A stretch of DNA of 64,000 nucleotides from the NCBI GenBank assembly GCA_964466055.1, contig CAYXLW010000002.1, positions 224,362-288,361 of the forward strand, given 5' to 3'. The position numbers were made by a program, and so were the translations under genes. This DNA comes from CAYXLW01 sp964466055 (GTDB lineage Bacteria > Patescibacteriota > Gracilibacteria > GCA-2401425). Below are positions 1 through 9,863 of the stretch, in pieces (the stretch's first letter is position 1; each line of letters begins with the position of its first letter). The notes beneath the pieces are model-generated. The model saw only the letters and a program-made list of their open reading frames with translations, made no database searches and was not told where the DNA came from.

Positions 1-2409
1 ATCTTGTGGAACACTTGATAAAACTTCATCAACATTTAACCTTTCTAGAAACTCTTTTGAATGTGCTTCTGCCCATCTTTTTACAGGATTTTGCCAATCT
101 GGATTGTCCGGCTTTTGTGAAGACCACCGTACAACTGCAATTTTCTTTTTTGCATCTTCAGGAGTAAATTCATTAGGTAATTTCCCGCTTATTTTATCAA
201 CTGTAATTATTTTTAAAGATGAATCATATTCTTTAGGGATGTTAAATGAAGAAAAAATTTCTTTAGTAATTAAACTTTTGGGAAAATCAGCAGTAGGTAA
301 CTTCCCAGTAATTGATGAAACAAGAACAGATTTAATTCCTGTAGGTCTTTGAAAATCTTTTGATTCCTTTTCTTTCAAAGCTTCTATCATAAATTGTCTC
401 CAAATAGGACCTGCTGTTGAAAATCCACTTGAATTTTTCGCCATTGCTGAACCGTCATTATTACCAGCCCAAACAGTTGTAATCAAATCTGGAGTATATC
501 CTATAGTCCATCCATCTAATGGCCATACAATATCTTTAATTTTCTTGTTAGATGTACCAGTTTTTACTGCGTTTATATGATTTGGTAATTGAAGAACTGA
601 ATTCCATCCATGTCCTCTGGCTGATGGATCTGCTAATACATTTGTGACCAAATAAGCCGTTTCTTCATCTAAAACTTGTTTTCCTTCCTTTTCTTCTAAA
701 GATTCAAGAATATTACCATTTTTATCTACTATTTTTAAAAACGGAGTAATCTCAACTCTTTTCCCTAAATTGGCAAATGTAGCATAAGCTTGAGCCATAT
801 CTAACGGACGAATTTCTGCTACTCCTAAAGATATTGCTGATCCATACCAGTCAGCCTCCTTTAGAAAACTTAACCCCATGCCTTTTGCAATATTATATGT
901 TTTTTCAAGTCCTCCAAGTATACCTGCTTTTATAGCTGGAATATTTAAGGAATTTCCTAATGCTCTTCTCATTGAAATAGGACCTCTATATAGTCCATCA
1001 AAATTTTTTGGTTTGTAATTATTCCCAAAATCTGTTTGCAGATCAAAAACTACGGTTGCTGGTGCATATCCTGAAGAAAAAGCTGCAGCATAAGCAAAAG
1101 GTTTAAATGAAGATCCAGGAAGTCTTCTTTGTAAGATAACATTCACCTTACCATCATTTTCTTCATCCCAATAATCCCTTGCTCCTACCATTGATATAAT
1201 CTCACCAGTTTTAGGTATAATAGAAATTAATGCCGCGTTTTTTGCTCCATATTTTTTCTCGTTTATCTCACTTCTCTCTTTTAATATTTCTTCAGCCTTC
1301 TTTTGAAGTTCATAATCAAGAGTTGTATATATTTTTAATCCTCCAGCACTTACAAATTCTTTCCCATATGTTTCTTCAAGTAAGCTTTTCACATACATAA
1401 CAAAATGAGGGGCTTTTATATCTACCCTAAAAGTTTTAAAAGAAAAATTTGCTAGTTCTTTTTCAGTTTTATCTTTTACTTCTTCTTCAATAAATCCAAG
1501 TTCCACCATACGACCAAGAACAGCACTTGTACGTCCAGGTATGATAATTTTAGATCCATTATTAAGTTCTATTTCCATAGGTAATAAACCTAACTCTATA
1601 CTCTCTTCACCAATTTCTTCCAACAATTCTAAATATGAACTAACATCAATTTCTTTTATTTTTTCTTCAGGAATTATTAGTTTTGTTGTTTTATTGTTAT
1701 CATATGGAGAGTAACGACTTGGAGCTTGAGGTAAAGCTGCTAATATCGCAGATTCTGCTAAATTTATTTTTTCAACAGGCTTACCAAAAAATGTTAAAGA
1801 CGCTTGTTCTACGCCAAAAGAATTTGAACCATAAGGGATAGAATTTAAGTACATTGCCAAAATCTCATCTTTTTCAAATTTCCATTCAAGCTGAAGAGAT
1901 AAAATCAATTCTTTTATTTTTCTTGTGTAAGTTTTTTCAGAACTCAGGAATGTATTTTTTATGAATTGTTGAGTTAGGGTAGATCCTCCACCTTTATGAG
2001 AACCAAAATTTACTATTTCTGAAAGAAGTGCACGTGTATATCCCTTCCATGAAAATCCGCTATGTTCAAAAAATGTAGCATCTTCAATCGCTATTGTTGA
2101 TTTAATTAGAGAGTCAGGGATCTTTTCAATAGGAACAGTTTTCCTATTTTCATCACCATGTATTGTATAAAGCTCTTCTCCATTTCTATCATAAATAATA
2201 GATGACTCTGCAAATACTATTTCGTTTATATTTGAAATATTTGGAAGATCTTTTATTATCCAGAGTAAAAAAATAATTAGTGCAACAGTTGCTACTGCTA
2301 AAGCAAAAAGAATAAATACCATAAACTTTTTTAGCCATTGAAATCCACTTTTTTGGCTTTTTAGTCTATGTAATGAAGCAATGATGGATGTTATTTTAAA
2401 GTCGGACAT
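1..2409 (-). CDS. Class A penicillin-binding protein (PBP1A-like), C-terminus cut by window edge
   Basis: Bifunctional peptidoglycan synthase: an N-terminal GT51 glycosyltransferase polymerises lipid II and a transpeptidase domain cross-links the strands, outside the membrane. Reading from the ATG at 2409, a short basic tail is followed by a membrane anchor at about residues 26-50. Next come the GT51 motifs EDATFFEHSGF, GGSTLTQQ and the KIKELILSLQLE region. The transpeptidase shows SSFKPFAY (catalytic Ser, near position 1105) and KTGTSNK (near 563). At least 803 codons are open and no stop is reached before base 1, so the gene continues outside the window. It stands alone at the end of a run of minus-strand genes. 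Both catalytic domains look intact by motif. The family call is secure; the 1A subclass rests on general architecture only. Confidence 0.93.
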   Translation of the reverse strand, partial: MSDFKITSIIASLHRLKSQKSGFQWLKKFMVFILFALAVATVALIIFLLWIIKDLPNISNINEIVFAESSIIYDRNGEELYTIHGDENRKTVPIEKIPDSLIKSTIAIEDATFFEHSGFSWKGYTRALLSEIVNFGSHKGGGSTLTQQFIKNTFLSSEKTYTRKIKELILSLQLEWKFEKDEILAMYLNSIPYGSNSFGVEQASLTFFGKPVEKINLAESAILAALPQAPSRYSPYDNNKTTKLIIPEEKIKEIDVSSYLELLEEIGEESIELGLLPMEIELNNGSKIIIPGRTSAVLGRMVELGFIEEEVKDKTEKELANFSFKTFRVDIKAPHFVMYVKSLLEETYGKEFVSAGGLKIYTTLDYELQKKAEEILKERSEINEKKYGAKNAALISIIPKTGEIISMVGARDYWDEENDGKVNVILQRRLPGSSFKPFAYAAAFSSGYAPATVVFDLQTDFGNNYKPKNFDGLYRGPISMRRALGNSLNIPAIKAGILGGLEKTYNIAKGMGLSFLKEADWYGSAISLGVAEIRPLDMAQAYATFANLGKRVEITPFLKIVDKNGNILESLEEKEGKQVLDEETAYLVTNVLADPSARGHGWNSVLQLPNHINAVKTGTSNKKIKDIVWPLDGWTIGYTPDLITTVWAGNNDGSAMAKNSSGFSTAGPIWRQFMIEALKEKESKDFQRPTGIKSVLVSSITGKLPTADFPKSLITKEIFSSFNIPKEYDSSLKIITVDKISGKLPNEFTPEDAKKKIAVVRWSSQKPDNPDWQNPVKRWAEAHSKEFLERLNVDEVLSSVPQD

Positions 2410-2545
2410 TAGTTTGGGGGATTAGAAGACTAGAAATTTGGAATAAATATAAAATTCTGTTTTATTTTAAGGGAATAGAAAAAAATATCAATGAATTGAT
2501 TTCATTGATAATATATAAACTAAAAATTGGGAGAATAAAAGCTTT

Positions 2546-4171
2546 TTAACTTTTCCCTTTTTCTATATCTCTATATTTTTCAACATATTCATTAAACCTA
2601 TTTCTTGATAATGATTGTTCTGTTATGTTCATAACTTCATTAAGAAAGGCTATGAATGTTTCTTTTTTAGAAAATGAAGTTAAGTAACTCTTATTTAGAG
2701 GTTTCCCTTTATCATTTAATCCACCTAAAATTAATAATTCTATAGCAAATGAACTTAAATTTTTTGGGAAAAATTCTTCGTAAAATTTATGTGGCATCTT
2801 TTTCATTTCTTTATCAATTCTTTCAAAAGCCCCTGCGAATCCTATATTTCCCAATTTATATTCTTTCTTATCTCCTCCAATAATAGTAACCGTTTCCCCA
2901 TTAAAAAATTGATTCAATTCTAGTATTTTATCCAAAATTAATTTAATTTTTTCTTTTTTCTTTTCTATAGGAATTAAATCAAAATTTTCTAATACACCAA
3001 AAGCTTCTTCAAAAATTTTTTGGGAAATTTTATTACTATCTTTTCCTTCTTCAACTTGTAGAAGAAATTTATTTACATATTCTAAAAATTCTTGTTCCAA
3101 AAAATTACTTATACTTATATCTGAAATATCTTTCATTGTGTCATCCATGAGTTCTATATCTTTATTCCAGCTATTATCACCATTTATAATTTTAGGAGCT
3201 ATGTTTATGCTTAAAAAAAAGTTCATGTATTTTTCAAACGATTCTTTTAATGTTTTTATTTTATCTATTAAATTAGTATTTTTTAAAATGTTTCCTATAT
3301 TTTCAATTTTTTTAAAAAGACTATCAATGTTTGCTCTAATCGAACGCTCTGTTTCCTCATTCTCAAATTCTTTGGCTTTACTAATTAATCCAGGATTTTT
3401 TTCTTCGAAAAGCTTCCATTTTTCCTTAAATTCTGCCATTTTATCTGATTGTAATATTTGTTCTTCTGTATTTGTGAAATATACCCAATTGTCTCTTATG
3501 GATGGCAATTGACTGAGATACTCTGATTTTTTAAGATTAATAAAGCTTAATGCTTGATTATCATTACCACATTCTTCTATATTATGTAATATGATGTCAA
3601 ATTCAGGGACTAAATGATTTATTTCGTTATTATCGATATCTATTATTTTACTCATTATTACTCTAATTTCGCCTAAAGGAATTAGAAATTTTTGAAGAAC
3701 TTCACTTTCTGAAATCCTTTTATTTGTTTCAAAAAACTCACCTAAATTAGTATCTGCTATAAGTCGATCTCCCTTAGCTCTATTCAATCTTGCTTGAATA
3801 ATGTTGTTGATTTGCTCATTACTAACTTCTACTTTGTTACTATTTTGAACTACTTTTATGATCTCTAAAGCATTACGGTATAATAATATATTTAGATCTT
3901 TTAACTCATAAAGAAGAGAAGTAGATCTCTTTAAATTTTCTGGTAAATTATTTCTAAACTCAACTTTTAGTTTATGATTTTCAGGCAGATCATTATTATC
4001 TACCGTTGAAGCAAAATTTATAATATTGCCAATTTTTTTATTAAAAGTATTAAAAGTATTAATTGGAAAAAAAGATTTCCTAGAAAAATCAGGATTGTTT
4101 CTATTTGATCGATTTAAAGCTTCTAATTCAATATTTAAATCCGGCAATTTTTCACTTTTAGGAGTACTCAA
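2546..4171 (-). CDS. Hypothetical protein, 541 aa, helical and charged
   Basis: No family recognised. The protein is rich in Lys, Glu, Asn and Ile, lacks a signal peptide and has no clear membrane segment, so a cytoplasmic location is likely. Much of it should be alpha-helical, with coiled-coil-like stretches around residues 240-340. A short Gly-rich patch (TIIGGDKKEYKLGNIGFAGAF, about residues 415-435) may form a turn-rich subdomain. The ATG start is preceded by AT-rich sequence without a Shine-Dalgarno site. It lies between the PBP gene and a small unknown gene, same strand, with gaps of about 100-140 bases. Codon use matches its neighbours, so it looks like a real resident gene, but nothing in the sequence gives a function. 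Confidence 0.7.
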   Translation of the reverse strand: MSTPKSEKLPDLNIELEALNRSNRNNPDFSRKSFFPINTFNTFNKKIGNIINFASTVDNNDLPENHKLKVEFRNNLPENLKRSTSLLYELKDLNILLYRNALEIIKVVQNSNKVEVSNEQINNIIQARLNRAKGDRLIADTNLGEFFETNKRISESEVLQKFLIPLGEIRVIMSKIIDIDNNEINHLVPEFDIILHNIEECGNDNQALSFINLKKSEYLSQLPSIRDNWVYFTNTEEQILQSDKMAEFKEKWKLFEEKNPGLISKAKEFENEETERSIRANIDSLFKKIENIGNILKNTNLIDKIKTLKESFEKYMNFFLSINIAPKIINGDNSWNKDIELMDDTMKDISDISISNFLEQEFLEYVNKFLLQVEEGKDSNKISQKIFEEAFGVLENFDLIPIEKKKEKIKLILDKILELNQFFNGETVTIIGGDKKEYKLGNIGFAGAFERIDKEMKKMPHKFYEEFFPKNLSSFAIELLILGGLNDKGKPLNKSYLTSFSKKETFIAFLNEVMNITEQSLSRNRFNEYVEKYRDIEKGKS

Positions 4172-4270
4172 ATACTTTTAGTATTAAGAATTCTTTAAAT
4201 TATATCATGAAACCAACAAAATTACTAGAAAAATATCTAGGATAAATGTAATTATAAAAAGCAGAGATTT

Positions 4271-4675
4271 TTAAGCAGTTTTTTCATGCTCTCCAAAAAG
4301 CTTCTCTACTAAAGCTTGTTTCTTTGCCTGTAGTTTTTTCTTTACATAAGGATCAGATTTGGCATGATAAGCTCTTGCTGTACTTAAAGCACTAGAAATA
4401 TCTCCAGCATTATCTTTCTCAGCTGCTTTTACCAATGCTTCAGCGACATTTCCTTCTGCAATATCTATTTCAGTTTCAGTGTCTTTTACCCCCTCCTTTA
4501 TTCCTTCACTAATTTTACTTTCCATAGCAACAATTTGATCATCGGAAACATCTTTAGATATCCCCAATTGCTCTCTAATTCTTTTCGCCTTATCTTTATT
4601 TAATTTTTTAATTTCACCATCAGAAAGTGGGCGTATATTATCTGGACCTATATGTAATTTTTCATCACTAAGCAT
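4271..4675 (-). CDS. Hypothetical small soluble protein, 134 aa
   Basis: No family recognised. A Lys/Glu/Ala-rich, probably all-helical protein with no signal peptide or membrane segment. The N-terminal 50 residues resemble a short helical bundle (LSDGEIKKLNKDKAKRIREQLG). The middle is rich in Ala, Glu and Asp, and the C-terminus is strongly basic (KKKLQAKKQALVEKL). It ends 30 bases before ychF begins reading on the same strand, so the order on the minus strand is ychF then this gene and co-transcription is possible. Composition is similar to the neighbours. Confidence 0.6.
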   Translation of the reverse strand: MLSDEKLHIGPDNIRPLSDGEIKKLNKDKAKRIREQLGISKDVSDDQIVAMESKISEGIKEGVKDTETEIDIAEGNVAEALVKAAEKDNAGDISSALSTARAYHAKSDPYVKKKLQAKKQALVEKLFGEHEKTA

Positions 4676-4705
4676 TCAAACTATTTAATTAAAAGTGTAT
4701 ATTAC

Positions 4706-5794
4706 TTAATTGTTAAACTTAAATAAACAAACATCTCCATCTTTCATTATATATTCCTTTCCTTCCATTTTCACAAGTCCTTTTTCTTTTCCTTTTGCCC
4801 ATCCACCAGCCTCAACAAAATTTTTGCAATTGATTATATCTGCACAAATAAATCCTTTTTCAAAATCAGTATGTATTATACCGGCACATTGTGGAGATTT
4901 CATGTTTTTTGTAAAAGTCCAGGCTCTAACTTCTTTTTCTCCTGCAGTAAAATAAGTTTCAAGTCCTAACGTTGAATATGCCGACTTTATTAGTTCATTT
5001 CTTCCACTATTTTTAATGCCAAATTCTTCTAAAAATTCTTTAGCTTCCGCTTCACTCATATCTGCTAAATCTTCCTCTAATTTTGCACAAATAGGAACAA
5101 CGGAATCATTCTCATTTAGTCCTAATTTACTTTTATACTCATCTTTATTAAAACTAACAAGATCATCTTCACTTAAATTTGCTATATAAAGTATAGGCTT
5201 CATTGTTAGAAGATGGCATTCTTTAATCCACACTTGTTCTTCCTCATTCATTTCAATACTTCTAGCTTTCTTGTTATTTTCTAAAGTTTCTTTTACCTTT
5301 TTAAAAAAATCAAAAATCTTTTTGGCATCTTTTTTATTTGCTTTTATATCTTTCTCCGCAGTATACACTTTTTTCTCCATTGTTTGTAAATCGGCAAGTA
5401 TTAACTCTATTTCAACGATTTCTATATCATCTTTAGGATTTATTCTTTCATGTACGTGAGTAATATTATTATTCTCAAAAACTCTAACAACTTGTGCTAT
5501 AGCATCACACTCTCTTATATGTGAGAGAAATTTATTTCCTAACCCTTCTCCTTCACTAGCTCCTTTTACAAGTCCTGCAATATCAACAAATTCTGTAACA
5601 GCAGGAAGTATTTTTTGTGGATTAACAACCTTAGCAAGTGCATTTAATCTATCATCAGGTATTTCAACTATTCCAACATTAGGGTCTATTGTACAGAATG
5701 GATAGTTTGCAACTTCTGCAACTGAGCTTTTTGTTAGTGCGTTAAATAAGGTTGATTTACCTACATTCGGTAAACCGACAATTCCAATTTGCAT
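4706..5794 (-). CDS. ychF: Redox-regulated ATPase YchF (Obg-family P-loop NTPase)
   Basis: Ribosome-associated P-loop NTPase of the Obg/YchF family, which in characterised members prefers ATP. The 362-residue length is normal. GLPNVGKST (about 7-15) is the P-loop; PFCTIDPNVG is the switch I region; DIAGLVKGASEGEGLGNKFLSHIRE is the G3/switch II segment. YIANLSEDDL stands where Ras-like GTPases carry NKxD, the expected YchF divergence. A coiled-coil insertion (about 125-190) and the C-terminal TGS-type domain (TYFTAGEKEVRAWTF to DGDVCLFKFN) complete the fold. It begins with ATG and no obvious Shine-Dalgarno site. Family identification is firm. Confidence 0.96.
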   Translation of the reverse strand: MQIGIVGLPNVGKSTLFNALTKSSVAEVANYPFCTIDPNVGIVEIPDDRLNALAKVVNPQKILPAVTEFVDIAGLVKGASEGEGLGNKFLSHIRECDAIAQVVRVFENNNITHVHERINPKDDIEIVEIELILADLQTMEKKVYTAEKDIKANKKDAKKIFDFFKKVKETLENNKKARSIEMNEEEQVWIKECHLLTMKPILYIANLSEDDLVSFNKDEYKSKLGLNENDSVVPICAKLEEDLADMSEAEAKEFLEEFGIKNSGRNELIKSAYSTLGLETYFTAGEKEVRAWTFTKNMKSPQCAGIIHTDFEKGFICADIINCKNFVEAGGWAKGKEKGLVKMEGKEYIMKDGDVCLFKFNN

Positions 5795-5906
5795 TTAGTT
5801 TTTATTAATTTGGGATATTTTAAGTAAAAACTTAGATAAATAATATAAGATAAAATTAAATAAATTTGACAAATTTATTTTAATCTCATTTCGTATTATT
5901 ATAATA

Positions 5907-7589
5907 TTAATACACTTCTTTCAAATAACAACTTTCACACAAAATCTTCTCTGGTCTTTCTGGAGAATAAGTTGTTTGTATTTCTTTAGTGCATTTGTCA
6001 CAACTTCTAGACCATAATTTTCTTGGATTTCTAAGTGACATTCTGTCTTTATGTCTTTGATCTGGATGTCTTCTTGGTATTGGTAAATTATGATCTCTGT
6101 AAAACTTTAATTCTTGTGGGATTATTTTGTATGGTTTATTTGTAACTTCACATCTTATTGCCCAGTTTAAAATATCATCTGGAATATCTTTTATATCATC
6201 TGGTAATTTGCTTGCTGGAATTATTTTATCTACCTTTGGAATTGGAGATTCATAATCTGACCAATTAAATCCTTTTTTTAATGCTTCTTCTTTTGTTAGA
6301 GGGAAATATTCCTGTGCCAAAGTTTCATTATATCCAAAGGATGATACTGGAATAGAGAAAAATTCTCCCCACTCCTCTGTTTTTTTCATATGCTCTATTA
6401 TTTCAGGAATTAATTTCTCATATTCATCTTTAGTATACTGTTTATTTAGTATGCAATATTTTTTTCTTTTTAATCCAATACACCCAAAACAATCATTACA
6501 TACGTGAAGTAATTCTGAATAAAACGTGTCTTTACATCCATCCCAACAGGCTATACCAAATAACACATGGTATCCACCATTTACTGACATAAATTCATAA
6601 GAAAGTTCAGTTCCATCAACAGTTGCATAAGCATCGTAACAATCTTTTAAATTAACTCCATAAGCAGTAATATATTTACAATCTTCTAAAGATTCAGAGT
6701 CAAAACACTCATGTGCATTTTTACATCCTATAAGATTATTGCCACTTGAGTTCTCACAATTTATAAGATTTGATGATTTAAAAAATATATTTTTTGTATA
6801 TTCAACAAATTCTTTATTTGTATTTTGAATACTATTCCAATTATCTAACAACTCTTCTTTTTTCTTAAAATATTCTTCTTTTGATAATTGTTCATTTTTA
6901 TAACAATATTTTGCCCTTCTTAAATTTGAGCAAAAAAGACAATGTTCGCAATTTTGGCAATTTATACAAAAAGCACTTTCGGAAATAGAAGTACAAGATT
7001 TGGAAAAATAAGTGTTATAACAATTACTACAACTTACACACTCATAGCAAAATTGACAATTTACACAATTCAAGCAATCAATACATTTCTGGCAATTAAC
7101 TAAAAGTGAAGAATACATACACTCTTCACATTCACTTGAAGCATATATTAAATAACAATTTTTTAATTTATCTGTCCAATTCGTAAACTCTGAATTTTCA
7201 CAATCTGTAGTAATCATAGCAGTAACTCTTGGTACTTTTTTCTGTAATTCATTAAAATTTTCAGCAAATGTTTTAGAAAAATCAAAGTCTGTTGCATGAT
7301 CCATGGCATCACATTTATCGCTCCAATAACATTCCTGACAATAAACAGGAAATTCTGAGTTTTCTGGATAAATAGAGACCATATTTTTAGAACACATACT
7401 ACAATTTCTTTTATACAGGTTGCTCTCATTTCTAAATACAAGTCTTCTTTGTTGTCTGCATAATGGACATAATTTTGGCTCTGGAATTTGGTATTTTACA
7501 CCATTAAAAATGGGGGATATTTTGTCATAAAATTGTAAATCTTTATCCTTTATTTCAAATTGTGAACTGCAATGTTGACATGCTTTCAT
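5907..7589 (-). CDS. Cysteine-rich zinc-ribbon/solenoid protein, 560 aa
   Basis: Function unknown. The protein starts with CxxC knuckles (CQHC, CPLC, CSMC, CQEC; residues 4-90) and ends with another pair (CDKC, CESC), which suggests zinc ribbons at both ends. Between about 130 and 240, and again near 275-370, cysteines recur every 3-7 residues (for example NCQKCIDCLNCVNCQFCYEC), as in a stacked, pentapeptide-like or beta-helical solenoid whose rungs each carry Cys. No signal peptide is present, so it is probably cytoplasmic, where reduced Cys could bind metal. A basic segment (RRHPDQRHKDRMSLRNPRKLW) before the last ribbon could contact nucleic acid. It stands alone between ychF and a TrmB-type regulator. 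I believe similar proteins are common in CPR genomes but assign no name. Confidence 0.8.
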   Translation of the reverse strand: MKACQHCSSQFEIKDKDLQFYDKISPIFNGVKYQIPEPKLCPLCRQQRRLVFRNESNLYKRNCSMCSKNMVSIYPENSEFPVYCQECYWSDKCDAMDHATDFDFSKTFAENFNELQKKVPRVTAMITTDCENSEFTNWTDKLKNCYLIYASSECEECMYSSLLVNCQKCIDCLNCVNCQFCYECVSCSNCYNTYFSKSCTSISESAFCINCQNCEHCLFCSNLRRAKYCYKNEQLSKEEYFKKKEELLDNWNSIQNTNKEFVEYTKNIFFKSSNLINCENSSGNNLIGCKNAHECFDSESLEDCKYITAYGVNLKDCYDAYATVDGTELSYEFMSVNGGYHVLFGIACWDGCKDTFYSELLHVCNDCFGCIGLKRKKYCILNKQYTKDEYEKLIPEIIEHMKKTEEWGEFFSIPVSSFGYNETLAQEYFPLTKEEALKKGFNWSDYESPIPKVDKIIPASKLPDDIKDIPDDILNWAIRCEVTNKPYKIIPQELKFYRDHNLPIPRRHPDQRHKDRMSLRNPRKLWSRSCDKCTKEIQTTYSPERPEKILCESCYLKEVY

Positions 7590-7739
7590 AGAAAAAATGG
7601 TTTTAATTTAAAGCATTTTCAATAATATTTCATTTTAATACCATGTCAAAAATATATATAAATAAAACTAGATGCTGTTAAAAATATTGTTAACAAGCTA
7701 TTTTTATTAATTATAATTTTCCCATAAAAATGGAACTTG

Positions 7740-8504
7740 TTATTTAGAACTCCAAAAAGATTTAAAAATATTTTCATGCATTTTCACCATAACAGGGTCA
7801 CGAATAACTATTGCCCTATTCCCTAATTCTTCATCTTTATGCCATATAGTAACTTCATTATCATAGATATATGCCATATAACTTTGATGATTTTCATCAA
7901 TGCATAATTTCATATTTCTTAAATGTTTATCATTATTTGGCATAAACTCTTTTGCATAGTCTCCTATTTCTGTAATAACAGCATCAACACTTTTTCCTTT
8001 TTTAGTACGCATTTTAAGAAAATTTCTCTCTGATTCCTCCATAATATCTAAAAGTCGTTCTGCTGAACCATAACAAGCCATATGATCCCATGGCTTATAT
8101 AATATTTTATCACACTGCTCTTCTATTTTATTTTGATCTACAAGAATATCTATTGGATCTTGATATTCACTAATAAAACCTATGTTCATTAAATTTTCTA
8201 ACTTTTTTAATTCTAACTCTGTCTTACGAAGTTTTCTTTGTTCTTTTGCTAACTTATTTGCCAAACTATTTATAGATACAACTTCAACATTTTTTCTCCA
8301 ATTATCTTTGGATGATGTTAATAACCCTAAAACTTTAAGGTTTTCAAATATTCTATAAGATGAAGTTTTTGAAATCCCTGATTTTTCTTGAATTTCTCTT
8401 ATTGTCAATTTCGGATATTGATTTACCGTTAAGTAAAATATTGCTTCACTTCTTGTCAATCCTATTTGCTCTAAAAGTTGGATAACACGATTTTTTATCT
8501 TCAT
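7740..8504 (-). CDS. TrmB-family transcriptional regulator
   Basis: DNA-binding regulator with an N-terminal winged helix (about 1-75: LLEQIGLTRSEAIFYLTV, then a recognition-helix region SGISKTSSYRIFENLKVLGLL). A coiled-coil linker (about 85-110) leads to a C-terminal effector-like domain (about 115-254) with the phospholipase-D-like fold seen in TrmB proteins. TrmB homologues often sense sugars or metabolites, but no ligand can be read here. A possible -10 box (TATAGT, minus strand, 8510-8515) ends only five bases before the ATG, suggesting a leaderless or nearly leaderless mRNA. A second, divergent member of the family lies at 43169-43957. Family call is good; target genes are unknown. Confidence 0.8.
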   Translation of the reverse strand: MKIKNRVIQLLEQIGLTRSEAIFYLTVNQYPKLTIREIQEKSGISKTSSYRIFENLKVLGLLTSSKDNWRKNVEVVSINSLANKLAKEQRKLRKTELELKKLENLMNIGFISEYQDPIDILVDQNKIEEQCDKILYKPWDHMACYGSAERLLDIMEESERNFLKMRTKKGKSVDAVITEIGDYAKEFMPNNDKHLRNMKLCIDENHQSYMAYIYDNEVTIWHKDEELGNRAIVIRDPVMVKMHENIFKSFWSSK

Positions 8505-8578
8505 ATATAACTATATAGTATTTGATATTTTATACCATTAAACTTCCACTTTCATCAAACACTCACAAAGTTGATTTA

Positions 8579-8998
8579 TTATGCTCTAGCAACAATTAAA
8601 ATTAACTGACCACTTTTGTAATGGATTTCAGCTGTTAATCCATAATCAACTAAATCACGAGATAATTGAACAATAACTTTATCTTTAACAGCAATAAATT
8701 TTTCTTCTTGTTGATCCATAAAATCATCAATTTCTGTTTGTTCATCAGTTTCCATAGAAATTTGTTCCTTTGTTTTTTTTATTTCCGCAAGTTCATCTGA
8801 AATTTCTTTACGTGCTTGTTTAAGTTTCTTCTCTTTCTCACTAAGCTCTGTATAACTTGGATCCATATCAAGCTTTTCTTTTAACGCTTTTTTTAATTCT
8901 TTTAATCCATCTCTAGCAGCTTTTTGTTTATTAAAAGCATCTGCAAGTTCTTTTGCTGCTAAATTAATTGACGATTGAATATCTCCTGATGTAGTCAT
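8579..8998 (-). CDS. Hypothetical coiled-coil protein, 139 aa
   Basis: No family recognised. Residues about 10-100 are a strongly charged coiled coil (KKALKEKL, EKEKKLKQARKEISDELAEIKKTKEQ). A C-terminal beta-rich tail of about 35 residues follows (VKDKVIVQLSRDLVDYGLTAEIHYKSGQLILIVARA). No signal or membrane segment is seen. It sits about 75 bases upstream of the TrmB-type gene on the same strand and is divergent from hrcA, with about 100 bases between the two starts, so the gap must hold promoters for both directions. Confidence 0.65.
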   Translation of the reverse strand: MTTSGDIQSSINLAAKELADAFNKQKAARDGLKELKKALKEKLDMDPSYTELSEKEKKLKQARKEISDELAEIKKTKEQISMETDEQTEIDDFMDQQEEKFIAVKDKVIVQLSRDLVDYGLTAEIHYKSGQLILIVARA

Positions 8999-9062
8999 AA
9001 AAATAAAAATTTAATAAGTAATTCTTTTTCAATTCTATATTCCAGCCCTAAAAACACAAGAC

Positions 9063-9092
9063 TTGTTTTTATCAAAGCTTTTTTGCTAAAAT
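9063..9092 (+). promoter_or_regulatory. Putative hrcA promoter with extended -10, near-leaderless
   Basis: TTGTTT at 9063-9068, an 18-base spacer, then TGC-TAAAAT with the hexamer at 9087-9092, an extended -10. The hrcA ATG at 9100 lies seven bases beyond the -10, so transcription would start at or next to the start codon. No CIRCE element overlaps it, so hrcA does not appear to be auto-repressed through CIRCE here. Confidence 0.45.
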
Positions 9093-9099
9093 TAAACTA

Positions 9100-9825
9100 A
9101 TGATACAAAGAAAATATGAAATTTTACGGCAAATTATAAAAGAATTTATCTGTTCTGCTCATCCTGTGAGTTCTGCACATTTTACTAAACTGAAAAAATT
9201 TAATGTTTCTTCAGCTACTATTAGAAATGAGATGTCAGAATTGGAGAAAGAAGGATTCATAACTCAACCTCATACTTCAGCAGGAAGAATCCCTACTATA
9301 AAAGGTTATCAACATTTTGTTGAAAATATGATGGAAATTAGTAAACAAGAAGAAAAAGAAATTTTTGAAAAATTCCAAGAAACAAAGAAAAAATATTTTT
9401 TAGCTAAAGCAAGAGAAAAGGTTTATGACGGGATTTCTATTTTTTCACAAATGACTCAAAATATCGCCTTTGCAACAATTCCAGAAAATAAAGAAACTAT
9501 ATACCTTGGCATTGCCAATCTTCTTAAACAGCCAGAGTTTTCGAACGATAACTCAATGGCATCTAGTGTCATTGAAGTTTTAGAAAGTGGATTTTTTGAG
9601 AAATTAGAGAAAATAGAAATTGGTAATGATGTTGATATCCATATTGGAGAAAAAGATATTTTCCCTCAATTTGAATCATGTGCCCTTATGTGTACTTGTT
9701 ACGATTACAAAGGATTTAAAGGAGTTTTAGGAGTTGTTGGTCCTATACGTCTAAATTATGCAAGAAATAAACTTTTGATCCAATACACAAAAATGTTTAT
9801 TGAGGGGCAGAAGCTATTAAATTAA
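9100..9825 (+). CDS. hrcA: Heat-inducible transcription repressor HrcA, short form
   Basis: Repressor that binds CIRCE operators and normally needs GroEL for activity. The N-terminal winged helix is typical (RKYEILRQIIKEFICSAHPVSS, SSATIRNEMSELEKEGFI, QPHTSAGRIPTIKGY; about residues 4-70). At 241 residues it is about 100 shorter than common HrcA proteins, so the central dimerisation region looks reduced. The C-terminal GAF-like part is still recognisable (CALMCTCYDYKGFKGVLGVVGPIRLNYAR). It stands alone rather than in a hrcA-grpE-dnaK-dnaJ operon. The clear targets in the window are the two CIRCE copies before dnaK at 15503-15572. Identification is firm. Confidence 0.95.
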   Translation: MIQRKYEILRQIIKEFICSAHPVSSAHFTKLKKFNVSSATIRNEMSELEKEGFITQPHTSAGRIPTIKGYQHFVENMMEISKQEEKEIFEKFQETKKKYFLAKAREKVYDGISIFSQMTQNIAFATIPENKETIYLGIANLLKQPEFSNDNSMASSVIEVLESGFFEKLEKIEIGNDVDIHIGEKDIFPQFESCALMCTCYDYKGFKGVLGVVGPIRLNYARNKLLIQYTKMFIEGQKLLN

Positions 9826-9863
9826 CAATGAGGAATGAAAAATGATCAATAATACGAAAAAAT

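Noticed and set aside
104..352. Open frame on the plus strand
   Set aside because: It is antisense to the penicillin-binding protein gene, whose motifs are clear on the minus strand, and its translation is low-complexity.
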